Shown piece by piece: positions 18,601 to 26,026 of a stretch of DNA of 64,000 nucleotides. The stretch is from Roseiflexus castenholzii DSM 13941. Lineage in GTDB: Bacteria > Chloroflexota > Chloroflexia > Chloroflexales > Roseiflexaceae. A program made the translations under genes and the position numbers. The notes beneath the pieces were generated by a model that saw only the letters and a list, made by a program, of their open reading frames with translations, was not told where the DNA came from and ran no database searches. Location: assembly GCF_000017805.1 (NCBI RefSeq), contig NC_009767.1, positions 3,534,001 through 3,598,000 on the forward strand, read 5' to 3'. The first letter of the stretch is position 1. Every line of letters begins with the position of its first letter.

Positions 18601-19434
18601 ATTGTTCGCCGTATGCTGGAACAGGCTGCCGCTCTCTTTTTCAATTCGGAAGAAGAGAGCGACTTTGCTCTGTGCGCGCTCGGCGTGGTGAATCCCTATC
18701 GCACATGTCTCGGCTTTGGGTTTCCCGACCAACCGGAGCGGGGGGACCCACTGCGCTTCCGCCAACGAACCGGAATAACAGGTCCGATGCTCCTCTACGC
18801 CGGTCGCCTGGAACCAGGCAAGAATGTTCCGCTCCTGATCGAGTATTTCATGCGCTACAAGGCAGAACGCCCCGGTCCATTAACGCTGGCGTTGAGCGGA
18901 ACCGGCAGCATTCCTCTACCATCGCGCGATGATATTGTCGGATTGGGGATGCTGCCGCGTGATGCGCTGACCGACGCTTACGCCAGCGCAGTTGCGCTTT
19001 GTCAACTCTCGCTGAATGAGAGTTTCTCGCTGGTGCTGATGGAATCGTGGCTTCAGAGCCGTCCGGTCATTGTGCATGCGGATTGCGCCGTGACTCGCGG
19101 GCATGTTGAACGCAGCGGCGGTGGATATGCTATTGGCTCCTATGAGGAGTTTCGCGCAGCGGTGGATGCTCTGTTGGCGGACGAAACAGCAGGCGCAGCA
19201 CGTGGTGAGCGTGGAAAAGCCTATGTGCTCGAACGCTACACCTGGAGCCGATTGCTGCCGCGCATTGAGGAGAGCATCGCCCGCTTCAGCCGCCCGCGTC
19301 CGTTGTATGCGCGCCTGGCACAGCGTAGCATCGCGCGCGCCCTGTCGTTCACACGGCAACGCTACGAAGATGACTTTCTGGACCTGATCGAGCGCGCAGT
19401 TGCGGCGGCACAGGCGCGCAAGCAGGAGGGATGA
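15628..19434 (+). CDS. Trifunctional glycosyltransferase fusion (GT2 + Ig-like + two GT4 domains)
   Basis: A very large 1268-residue protein. Residues 1-250 are a GT2 domain (AVIVLTWNG, VVDNDSRDGTPE, NLGYAGGMNIG, LLNQDT, and FEDVDLCARLRRAGY). Residues about 350-465 resemble an Ig-like domain (VENSGFAPWRGIGDHPVRLG, WIDQAGTRHAGRHR). A first GT4 domain spans about 470-815 (LLYVGRIARSKRIHMLVQAL, TASLHEGFCMPVAEAMARG). A second spans about 830-1240 (GIVTPRYGVDVLGGAESGIR, LLYAGRLEPGKNVPLLIEYF, NESFSLVLMESWLQ). Each GT unit is complete, so it could build several linkages of one glycan at the membrane. It ends the operon begun by the methyltransferase. Confidence 0.9.
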   Translation: MMSSAVIVLTWNGGAEAIACLQRVRQLNPAPDMVLVVDNDSRDGTPEQIAALFPDITLIRNAQNLGYAGGMNIGIRALLAHESPPDIIVLLNQDTLVDREWLGAITAPFCDPEIGAVGCKIRYPDGTIQHAGLTLDWPLAFSRHVGRYEPDRGQYDAPRDVEFVTFAAVALRRQALERIGLFDEGYRPAYFEDVDLCARLRRAGYRIRYEPRATLTHRESTSQRDDLVRSAIAHQGRLRFVLKMYPFEAITGAFAEAEQAFLVQHSNPPECRALRWAYDRTLAEMTEILHARRNCDPDMPSDTLMTLRALLLDLRHTLDTRLLQRLRARAEEISDLVTDYIDSLAVRYTLLSQPPTRLDWSESFLIDLKVENSGFAPWRGIGDHPVRLGYQWIDQAGTRHAGRHRSAIPQSVHPGESIRLALRIDPPPAPGMWRLQIELVREYIDYFSTYGIQPLFLNIEYVLEPAPRAVILSFAIAAHDAVGSNILAQVQALRQTGYRVLILAEYADERLPTDTLLATVTTRRNLLHEHPAVLEHMRRAAVIIAHYPLYYDLVELIRSAGDSVVILDYHGITPPEIWGIETVYYYSRMVRGITMLSLAQYADYAIGHSFLTCAELIATGVIDPERIEQIPCPIAAHPTLAGPPAPEIVEQFGLRHQHVLLYVGRIARSKRIHMLVQALPIILSRHSRTMLVLVGDYRPSIYRQYAYEIEAHARALGVDAHVRLTGQVDDETLEQLYRACAMFVTASLHEGFCMPVAEAMARGRPVVATRVAALPETVGDAGLLFDPDNTADLAAHVCRLLDDLPPLEEASDPLAVLRLAPATEEDFARLHERKIGIVTPRYGVDVLGGAESGIRGWAEQLAARGYTVEALTTTTIDMVNWGDHTSPGVEHLNGVTIRRFHTSSVDNRPFHALRLKVDRGERPRFCEEERFMESNLRSADLERFIAEHAAEYACFLVTPYLFGTSYWAIQRAPDRSILIPCLHDEPLARLSIVRRMLEQAAALFFNSEEESDFALCALGVVNPYRTCLGFGFPDQPERGDPLRFRQRTGITGPMLLYAGRLEPGKNVPLLIEYFMRYKAERPGPLTLALSGTGSIPLPSRDDIVGLGMLPRDALTDAYASAVALCQLSLNESFSLVLMESWLQSRPVIVHADCAVTRGHVERSGGGYAIGSYEEFRAAVDALLADETAGAARGERGKAYVLERYTWSRLLPRIEESIARFSRPRPLYARLAQRSIARALSFTRQRYEDDFLDLIERAVAAAQARKQEG

Positions 19435-19763
19435 AGGGCGCACGTTTCCACGCGCGTTCGTGTAACGTTCCGCGTTCCTCATTGCGCGTGACCCGATCAG
19501 CGAGTGGAAGAGAAAACACGAACCCCGTAACACTGCTGTGTGTGCGTCCCATCGCTACCGCGCACTCCGCCGCTATTGGCGCCGATATATGCGCCGATGC
19601 AAAATTGGGCAGATACACAGATCCGCTTCCGCCGGTCCGCAAGGGGTACTGACGACTCACACCTTCATGGCGGCACCTGGAGGCGTCTCACCCGCGCTGG
19701 CGCAACCGGCGCTTCTCAAACTAGCGTCTTCGCTCTCGCTCAGGCTAAAGATCATGCCGTGTA
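19435..19763. other. Intergenic stretch without recognisable gene
   Basis: About 330 bases between the glycosyltransferase fusion and repeat copy C. Only short unconserved-looking frames are present, none with a ribosome site and family features. No hairpin with a T-run was seen directly after the stop at 19434. Confidence 0.6.
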
Positions 19764-19890
19764 ATACCAATTACCTGTGAACATCCAGCATGGTCACCCC
19801 GAGCAGCGCGAGGGGTCGTGCGCGACCCGCTCAGATTCCTCGCTGCGCTCGGAATGACAAGAATGCGGCATCGTCAATCGTAATTGGTGT
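19764..19890. repeat. Dispersed palindromic-ended repeat, copy C
   Basis: 127 bp starting ATACCAAT and ending ATTGGTGT (one base off the other copies). Nearly identical in the core to copy D, in the same orientation. It contains the last 18 or so codons and stop of the phosphodiesterase gene. Confidence 0.9.
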
Positions 19891-20361
19891 AACATCACCG
19901 GTTTCGCTGTCATACACGGCGCAGGTGGCAGCGCCATAGAGTTCGCCCATCACCTCGCCAGGGTTAACGAGTGTTACAGCACCACGCTGAACGACGGTGT
20001 ACTGATGATTGTGCCCACAGCACACGAGACCATAGCGGCCACTTTCGAGCAGCGGCATAGCAATCTCCGGGTAATGCGTCACCGCCACCCGCAATCCATT
20101 GAGGTCGAGATCGGCAAACGCGCCGTGCAGCGTGATTGCCGGAAACTGCGCTGCGGTAGCGGTCAGACGAAACAGATCACCGTCGTTGTTGCCGAACACG
20201 ATGTGGATCGGACCGGCAAAGCCCTCACCTAACTGCCGCATAATGAACGGTGAGCAGAGATCGCCGCAGCAGATCAGTGCATCCGCGTCGCGCACGCGCT
20301 CTAGCGCCGTTGCCAGGCGCGAAATGTGGTCGTGGATGTCCGAGACGATGGCGATGCGCAT
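19831..20361 (-). CDS. YfcE/MJ0936-type metallophosphodiesterase, C-terminus derived from a repeat
   Basis: A 176-residue calcineurin-like phosphoesterase. Metal-binding motifs are in order: SDIHDH (8-13), CCGDLCS (32-38), FGNNDGD (56-62), VTHYPE, and CGHNHQY (about 116-122). This set defines small dimetal phosphodiesterases acting on nucleotide or phosphodiester substrates; the true substrate is unknown. The last residues, PITIDDAAFLSFRAQRGI, are encoded inside repeat copy C, so the original stop seems to have been replaced by repeat sequence. Its upstream side carries repeat copy D, leaving the gene between two direct repeats. Confidence 0.9.
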   Translation of the reverse strand: MRIAIVSDIHDHISRLATALERVRDADALICCGDLCSPFIMRQLGEGFAGPIHIVFGNNDGDLFRLTATAAQFPAITLHGAFADLDLNGLRVAVTHYPEIAMPLLESGRYGLVCCGHNHQYTVVQRGAVTLVNPGEVMGELYGAATCAVYDSETGDVTPITIDDAAFLSFRAQRGI

Positions 20362-20401
20362 CGTTCCCTCCTCTCGTTCGCATCGGAGTACGCAGGTTAT
20401 T

Positions 20402-20528
20402 ATACCAATGACCTGTGACCATCCGGCATGGTCACCCCGAGCAGCGCGAGGGGTCGTGCGCGACCCGCGCAGATTCCTCGCTGCACTCGGAATGACAAGA
20501 ATGCGGCATCGTCAATCGTAATTGGTAT
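20402..20528. repeat. Dispersed palindromic-ended repeat, copy D
   Basis: 127 bp from ATACCAAT to ATTGGTAT. It is the cleanest copy and can serve as the reference length. It lies 40 bases upstream of the phosphodiesterase start. Confidence 0.9.
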
Positions 20529-20615
20529 TATACAAGAGGCGAGAGATATGAGATGACGCATGGAGGGTAGAAGGCGGCATGCCGAATCACAACCGATAAA
20601 CAGAACCAACGACAA

Positions 20616-20700
20616 GCGCCCTACCCGCCGCGCAACTATCAGGCTGAACGCACCACCGGCGCCCTACCCGCCGCGCAACTATCAGGCTGAACGCACCACC
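20616..20700. repeat. 43-bp tandem duplication
   Basis: A 42-base unit beginning GCGCCCTACCCGCCGCG occurs twice with one spacer base between, in the region upstream of the MFS gene. No coding role is seen. Confidence 0.9.
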
Positions 20701-20847
20701 AGCGCATGCGCAAACCCCGCTCCACCCCCGGGCGGCAGGGTTTGGTTCGTTTAGCGTGGGCATTCATATCCGCGCGACGGGCGCCCGCACCCGCTTCACG
20801 CCATACCCACGCCACCCAAGTGACCACGCTCCCAATGCGTGCCATGG

Positions 20848-20853
20848 TACAAT
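20848..20853 (+). promoter_or_regulatory. Candidate -10 element (TGGTACAAT) for MFS gene
   Basis: TACAAT preceded by TGG, 56 bases before the GTG start at 20909. It has the same form as the element before the methyltransferase gene. Confidence 0.4.
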
Positions 20854-20908
20854 GGTAGAACCGGGTATTCGCGGAGCGTCGCCGCGATCATTGTCTTCAG
20901 GAGCCAAT

Positions 20909-22411
20909 GTGTCATCACAGCGCACGATTCTAATTACCACCGGCTTGATGCTCAGCCTATTCCTGGCATCAATGGAATCGACCGTCGTTAGCACCGGTAT
21001 GCCGACGATAGTCAGCCAGCTGGGGGGTCTCGAACATTACAGTTGGGTCTTTACCGCTTTTATGCTCGCCTCCACAACGATGGTTCCCCTGTACGGGAAA
21101 CTCTCCGACCTCTTCGGTCGCCGACCTGTGTTTCTGGCAGCGATGGCAATCTTTCTGATCGGGTCCGTGCTCTGCGGGCTGGCGGTCACCATGCCGCAAT
21201 TGATTGCCTTTCGCGCCATTCAGGGTATTGGCGCGGGCGGGTTGTTGCCGCTGGTGTTCATCATCATCGGTGACCTGTTTTCGCTGGAACAGCGCGCCCG
21301 GTTGCAAGGGCTGTTTTCGGGCGTGTGGGGGGTGTCGTCGATCATCGGACCGTTGCTCGGCGGATTCATTGTGGATCAGGCATCGTGGGAGTGGATTTTC
21401 TGGATCAATATCATCCCCGGACTGATCGCAACCGCAATTGTCTGGTTCGCCTGGGTTGATCGTCCGCGCGCCCACAACGCACCCAAACGTTCAATCGACT
21501 ATGCCGGAGCGGTGTTGCTCACTGCCGGTGCGGTGGCGCTCCTCATGAGCCTGACCGACCTGAGCGCATCGTGGGCGCTGCCGACATTGGTCGGCGCGCT
21601 GGCGATGTTTGGCGCACTGGTGTGGATCGAACGACGCGCCAGCGATCCCGTGTTGCCTGTCGGTCTATTCTGCGACCGGATGTTCCTGGTTGCATGCGGG
21701 CATGGCATCCTGGCCGGCTGCGCCGTCTTTGGCGGCGCTACATTCGTGCCGCTCTATGCGCAAGGAGTGTTGGGGACGAGCGCAACCGAGGCTGGCGCAG
21801 CACTGATGCCGATGTTGCTCGCGTGGGTTTTTTCCAGCATTATTGGAACGCGCATGCTGCTGCGTGTGGGATATCGCACGGTTGCGTTCGCGGGGATGAT
21901 TGCGCTGGTCATCGGCTCATTTCCGCTTATGTTTGTTGACGCACGGACAAATCGACTCCTGCTGATGGTGTATCTGGGACTGATGGGATTTGGTATGGGT
22001 TTTTCGATTCCGGCATTTCTCATCGCGGTGCAGAGCAGTGTCGAGCGCGGCAAACTGGGAACCGCCACGTCAACCCTGCAATTCAGCCGCAGCATTGGCG
22101 GCGCGTTTGGCATCGGCATTATGGGCGCCGTTCTGAGCGCGACGGTGACCACCCGGCTGGAAACCGCAGGACTCGATGCATCTGTATCGCTCAACAGTCT
22201 GATCGACCCGTTGGGAGGCGACATTGCAGTAAGCGAGACGCTGCGTGCAGCACTGGGAGCAGGCATTAGCAGCGTGTTTGTGGTCGCATTTATTGCGGCA
22301 GCACTGGGATTGCTGGTCACGCTTATGGCGCCGCGCGGATTGATTGCAGATGCAGCCGCTGAACGCGGGCGCGACGAGGGAATGGCGCAGCCAGCAGTCG
22401 AGCGGAGGTAG
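20909..22411 (+). CDS. MFS transporter, EmrB/QacA (DHA2, 14-helix) family
   Basis: A 500-residue inner-membrane drug:proton antiporter-like protein. The loop YGKLSDLFGRRPVFL (motif A) and FRAIQGIGAGGLLPLVFIII (motif C-like region) are clear, and MESTVVSTGMPTIVSQ at the first helix is typical of DHA2 members, as are about 14 helices. It probably exports amphipathic compounds. GTG 20909 is chosen because AGGAG lies five bases upstream; longer in-frame readings start within the repeat-rich leader. A GC-rich hairpin follows nine bases after the stop. Confidence 0.9.
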   Translation: MSSQRTILITTGLMLSLFLASMESTVVSTGMPTIVSQLGGLEHYSWVFTAFMLASTTMVPLYGKLSDLFGRRPVFLAAMAIFLIGSVLCGLAVTMPQLIAFRAIQGIGAGGLLPLVFIIIGDLFSLEQRARLQGLFSGVWGVSSIIGPLLGGFIVDQASWEWIFWINIIPGLIATAIVWFAWVDRPRAHNAPKRSIDYAGAVLLTAGAVALLMSLTDLSASWALPTLVGALAMFGALVWIERRASDPVLPVGLFCDRMFLVACGHGILAGCAVFGGATFVPLYAQGVLGTSATEAGAALMPMLLAWVFSSIIGTRMLLRVGYRTVAFAGMIALVIGSFPLMFVDARTNRLLLMVYLGLMGFGMGFSIPAFLIAVQSSVERGKLGTATSTLQFSRSIGGAFGIGIMGAVLSATVTTRLETAGLDASVSLNSLIDPLGGDIAVSETLRAALGAGISSVFVVAFIAAALGLLVTLMAPRGLIADAAAERGRDEGMAQPAVERR

Positions 22412-22419
22412 CACAGTAG

Positions 22420-22440
22420 GGGCGCGGCGCTGCCGCGCCC
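22420..22440. repeat. GC-rich hairpin after the DHA2 gene
   Basis: Nine-base arms GGGCGCGGC / GCCGCGCCC around the loop GCT. There is no T-run on either side, so it is more like a REP-type hairpin or mRNA-stabilising structure than an intrinsic terminator. Confidence 0.6.
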
Positions 22441-22601
22441 ACAGGACCAACGGCGCCGCACCCACACCGACTCGTGCCTGTGATGATACCAGACAGGATG
22501 GTTGAGGTTCCCACTCCCTCTCTCTCAGAGCCATCGTCAACCATGTGTTATGATAATCGGCGTTGCCGCTCTGTCGCTCTGCTCACACAAAGAAGGCAGG
22601 T

Positions 22602-23897
22602 ATGACCGATCCGACTGCTACGATGACCGCTCAGGCAGAAGCGGTTGTCCGGCGCCATGCTGCGCGCAATTTCTGGCTCAACGTCCTCGACGGCGGAACA
22701 TTCTACCTGGGCTTGAGCATGGTATCGCGCTTCACCGTGCTCCCGCTGTTCGTCGAGCGCCTTTCACCGGATCGCTGGTTGCAAGGGCTGATTCCGACCA
22801 TCAACTACACCGGATGGTTCTTGCCCGGACTGTTTATTGTGCCGCTGATCGCCGCGATGCCGCGCCGCAAACCGATTCTACTGACGGCAACACTCTTCGA
22901 GCGTTTGCCATTCCTGCTTTTGGGGCTTGCACTCATTCTCTGGCCCGACCTACCGGGCGCCGGTCTGCTGGCGATCTTCTTCTGTTGCTACGCTATCCAT
23001 GCCATCGCTGCCGGATTTGCTTCTATCCCCTGGCAAGATTTCATTGCGCGCGTCATTCCAGGCACACGGTGGGGCATCTTTTTCGGTTTGCAGAGCGGAC
23101 TTGGCGGCTTGCTCGGCATCGGCGGCGCGGCAGTTGCTGCCTGGGTGCTGACGGCATTTCCCTTTCCGCAGAGCGTCGGCATTCTATCACTCATCTGCTT
23201 TGGGTCGATGGTCGTGTCATTCATCTTCCTGGCGGCGACGGTCGAGCCGGCGCTGCCACCGCAGCCAGCGCAACCGCTGACCGCGTTCCTGCGCGGCGTG
23301 CGACCACTGCTGGAGCGCGACGCACCGTTTCGCAACTATCTGATCGGGAGGGTCGGCATTGCGCTGGCGCTCATCGGTCATAACTTCATCACAGCCCTTA
23401 GTCTCGAACGCTTCAACCTGTCTGGCGCTGATGTCGGCGGTTTTACAGCGGCGCTGCTGGCGGCGCAGGCGGTGAGCGACCCGATCCTCGGCGGGATGGC
23501 GGATCGCTGGGGACACAAGCAGGTGCTGGAACTTTCGACGGCGGTAGGATTGGCGGCGATTCTGCTGGCGCTGATTGCACCATCGCCCGCGTGGTTCTTT
23601 GTCATTTTTGTGCTGGTCGGCTTTTCACAGGCGGGGTATATTCTCTCCGGCTTTACGCTGGTGTTCAGTTTTGCGCCGCCGGCGCAGCGCCCTGCCTATA
23701 TTGGCGTGTCGAACATCGTGATGGCGCCGATCGCCGCCGCAGGACCGCTCCTCTCCGGTTGGCTCGCCGAACTCGCAAGTTACGAGGCGCTCTTCGTTGT
23801 GCTGATGGCGGTTGGCATCGTCAGTCTGGGGTGGATGCGCATGCGTGTGCCGCGCCCGGCAGTGAAGGCAGCGCTGGCGGAGGAGCGCGTGGGGTAG
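22602..23897 (+). CDS. MFS transporter (12-helix)
   Basis: A 431-residue membrane protein with about 12 hydrophobic segments. The N-terminal half has NFWLNVLDGGTFYLGLSMVS and a cytoplasmic PRRKPILL loop; the second half has GGMADRWGHKQVLELS, the motif A repeat that marks the MFS fold. The substrate cannot be assigned. ATG 22602 follows GAAGGCAGGT; an in-frame start at 22563 is less likely. The 3' end overlaps the convergent glycosyltransferase gene by 118 bases. Confidence 0.85.
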   Translation: MTDPTATMTAQAEAVVRRHAARNFWLNVLDGGTFYLGLSMVSRFTVLPLFVERLSPDRWLQGLIPTINYTGWFLPGLFIVPLIAAMPRRKPILLTATLFERLPFLLLGLALILWPDLPGAGLLAIFFCCYAIHAIAAGFASIPWQDFIARVIPGTRWGIFFGLQSGLGGLLGIGGAAVAAWVLTAFPFPQSVGILSLICFGSMVVSFIFLAATVEPALPPQPAQPLTAFLRGVRPLLERDAPFRNYLIGRVGIALALIGHNFITALSLERFNLSGADVGGFTAALLAAQAVSDPILGGMADRWGHKQVLELSTAVGLAAILLALIAPSPAWFFVIFVLVGFSQAGYILSGFTLVFSFAPPAQRPAYIGVSNIVMAPIAAAGPLLSGWLAELASYEALFVVLMAVGIVSLGWMRMRVPRPAVKAALAEERVG

Positions 23898-25903
23898 GTG
23901 AAGTGCGTTCGTTGCGCCTTGCACAGATGAATTCCATCCATCGAACGACATGCTTCCTCTCCCCTTCGGACGTCGACAGTCGTCGTCCAGCAATGCGCTT
24001 CGCCTTCGTATCTGGACAAAACGTACTCCGCCTCCCACCCATCCCGCCCGTCCTCCAGCAGCAACCGTTTGCCGGTGCGCGGATCGTACACGCCGATAAC
24101 GAGGCGGTACGTCGCCAGCGGCGTGTTTGGCGGCACAAGGACTGCCGCGCGGCTGCGGTAGATTTCGCCGACTTGCCAGGCGCTGGTTGGAACGCGCGCC
24201 AGCGGTCCATCGTGCTGTGCGCGGATACGATTATTTATGTCAAGCAAATGCGCGAACAGGTACAGGTCGCGTTCTGGTAGCGCACTGACGCGCCAGTGCA
24301 GTTCAACCCGCACCGCGTCGCCGCCTGCGACGCGCATCGCCGAGACGGCGGCGCGCTCCAGGATCAGCGCATCGCCGAACCGCACGCTCACATCACGCAG
24401 CGGGGCACCGACGTCGCCGAGTTCGTAGACCACTAACTCGACGCCACCGTACCAGCGGCTTTCGGCGCGGAAGGCGCGTTCAGCAAGCCAGGCGCTCACC
24501 ACGCCGTCGGGATCGGCTTCGTAGGGAACGTAGAAGACCCCATAGACTCGCCTGTGGCGCTGTGCTATCTGTTCAAGTTCAGCAATGGTTGCTGCCGGGT
24601 CGAGCGGACGGAAACGCGGCAGCGGGTAGCGCACCTGCAAACCCTTGAAGTAATAGTCGAACACATCGATCTGCCCTGGACCGATCAGCAGGATGGCGTC
24701 GTCGGCGCGGGCAGTGGCAGCGACAGCCCGCGCCAGCCCACGGTAATCGTCGCGCTGAAAGGCGGGATCGAACCACTCGTTGCGCAACGGCGCAATGGCG
24801 GCGGCCATGAACCACACTGTCGTGAGAACGACCATGCCGGCGCCAATGCGCGCACCGAACCTTGTGGCAATGATACGCGCCAGGGCCGCGCCGCCAATAC
24901 CGAGGAGCAAGTGGTATGCGGGGAGGGCGGGCAGGAGAAAGCGCAGTTTGTAGTAAGGCTGATTGAGCGAAAGAATGATGATCGCTCCCAGCGGCGCAAC
25001 CAGCCAGACCAGCGCCATACTGGTCATCATTGGCGATGCGCGCCACGCCGGGAAGACTGCCACGAGCAGCGCCCCAAAGCCGATGAGCCAGAACCAGGAC
25101 GGGGAAGAGGCCGATGGACCAAGGCTGAACCCGTGCAGCACATCGGTGAGAATAAAGAGCGGGTCGGTCGATTGTTTAGCGAACGTCCAGCCCGCCAGGC
25201 GCTCACGACTGTTCCAGACCAGCGCCAGAAAGAATACAGCGAGCGCCAGATGCCCTGTGATCCAGACCAATCGCGCGCGGCGGCGCAGGAAGAGCGCGCC
25301 AATGAGCGAGGCAGCTGCCACGAATGCGACCATGAAATAGTGCGTTGCGAGCGCCGCAAGCGCCGCCGCGCCGTAGAGAATCCGCCAGCGCCGGGGATGG
25401 TGCGCAATGCCGGACGGATCGATGGCATGATCGCCGGTTCTTTCCCGAACCACGGCATCGAGCGTGAGCCAGAGACATGCCGCCAGCAGCATTGCCAGGG
25501 CGTACATGCGGGTTTCCTGGCTATAATGAATGGCACACGGCGAAACGGCTGCAGCGATGCCGGCAAGCCATCCGGCAACGGCGCCAGACCAGCGCCGACC
25601 GAGGATCGCCGTCATCACAACGGTAACGGCGCCACAGACGGCGCTGAACGCGCGCGCCGCCGCCTCGCTCGTTCCCATCAGCAACAGCCAACCATGGAGG
25701 AGCCAGTAGTAGAGTGGCGGGTGCACATCGGCGGCGGCGGCGCGCGCGATGTCGTCGAGTGATCGAACTGCAAGCGCGACCGTTAAACCCTCATCATACC
25801 AGAAACTCTGCGCATCGATGCGGTAGCAACGCAACGCTATCGCCACCACGAAGAGCAGTGCGAGACTGAGGGCACGAAATCGCGGATGTGGAGCGTCATG
25901 CAT
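23780..25903 (-). CDS. GT39/ArnT-like membrane glycosyltransferase with C-terminal beta domain
   Basis: A 707-residue protein. The opening RCYRIDAQSFWYDEGLT gives the first lumenal loop with the acidic residues, and DVHPPLYYWLLHGWLLL continues the GT-C signature found in ArnT/PMT-like enzymes that use polyprenyl-phosphate sugars. About 10-12 helices span residues 10-395. A soluble part follows, ending in a beta-rich domain (ALILERAAVSAMRVAGGDAV to TYRLVIGVYDPRTGKRLLLE). The final 55 or so residues look unrelated and lie opposite the MFS gene. ATG 25903 or ATG 25963 could be the start; neither has a strong ribosome site. Confidence 0.8.
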   Translation of the reverse strand: MHDAPHPRFRALSLALLFVVAIALRCYRIDAQSFWYDEGLTVALAVRSLDDIARAAAADVHPPLYYWLLHGWLLLMGTSEAAARAFSAVCGAVTVVMTAILGRRWSGAVAGWLAGIAAAVSPCAIHYSQETRMYALAMLLAACLWLTLDAVVRERTGDHAIDPSGIAHHPRRWRILYGAAALAALATHYFMVAFVAAASLIGALFLRRRARLVWITGHLALAVFFLALVWNSRERLAGWTFAKQSTDPLFILTDVLHGFSLGPSASSPSWFWLIGFGALLVAVFPAWRASPMMTSMALVWLVAPLGAIIILSLNQPYYKLRFLLPALPAYHLLLGIGGAALARIIATRFGARIGAGMVVLTTVWFMAAAIAPLRNEWFDPAFQRDDYRGLARAVAATARADDAILLIGPGQIDVFDYYFKGLQVRYPLPRFRPLDPAATIAELEQIAQRHRRVYGVFYVPYEADPDGVVSAWLAERAFRAESRWYGGVELVVYELGDVGAPLRDVSVRFGDALILERAAVSAMRVAGGDAVRVELHWRVSALPERDLYLFAHLLDINNRIRAQHDGPLARVPTSAWQVGEIYRSRAAVLVPPNTPLATYRLVIGVYDPRTGKRLLLEDGRDGWEAEYVLSRYEGEAHCWTTTVDVRRGEEACRSMDGIHLCKAQRTHFTYPTRSSASAAFTAGRGTRMRIHPRLTMPTAISTTKSAS

Positions 25904-26026
25904 GTGTGCGGTTGTATTGCTCACTGCCAGGGCGCAAAGACTCCAGGGACGCGGCTGATCCATCGTGCATCGTGGTAGGCGGCGCCGGCGGTGCGCCTCA
26001 AGGCGCGCCGCAGGTCCGTCCCGACA

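Noticed and set aside
22420..22440. Intrinsic terminator after the DHA2 gene
   Set aside because: Strong stem but no T-run on either strand.
24554..25762. 402-residue plus-strand open frame
   Set aside because: Antisense to the GT39-like gene; highly polar composition and no start signal.
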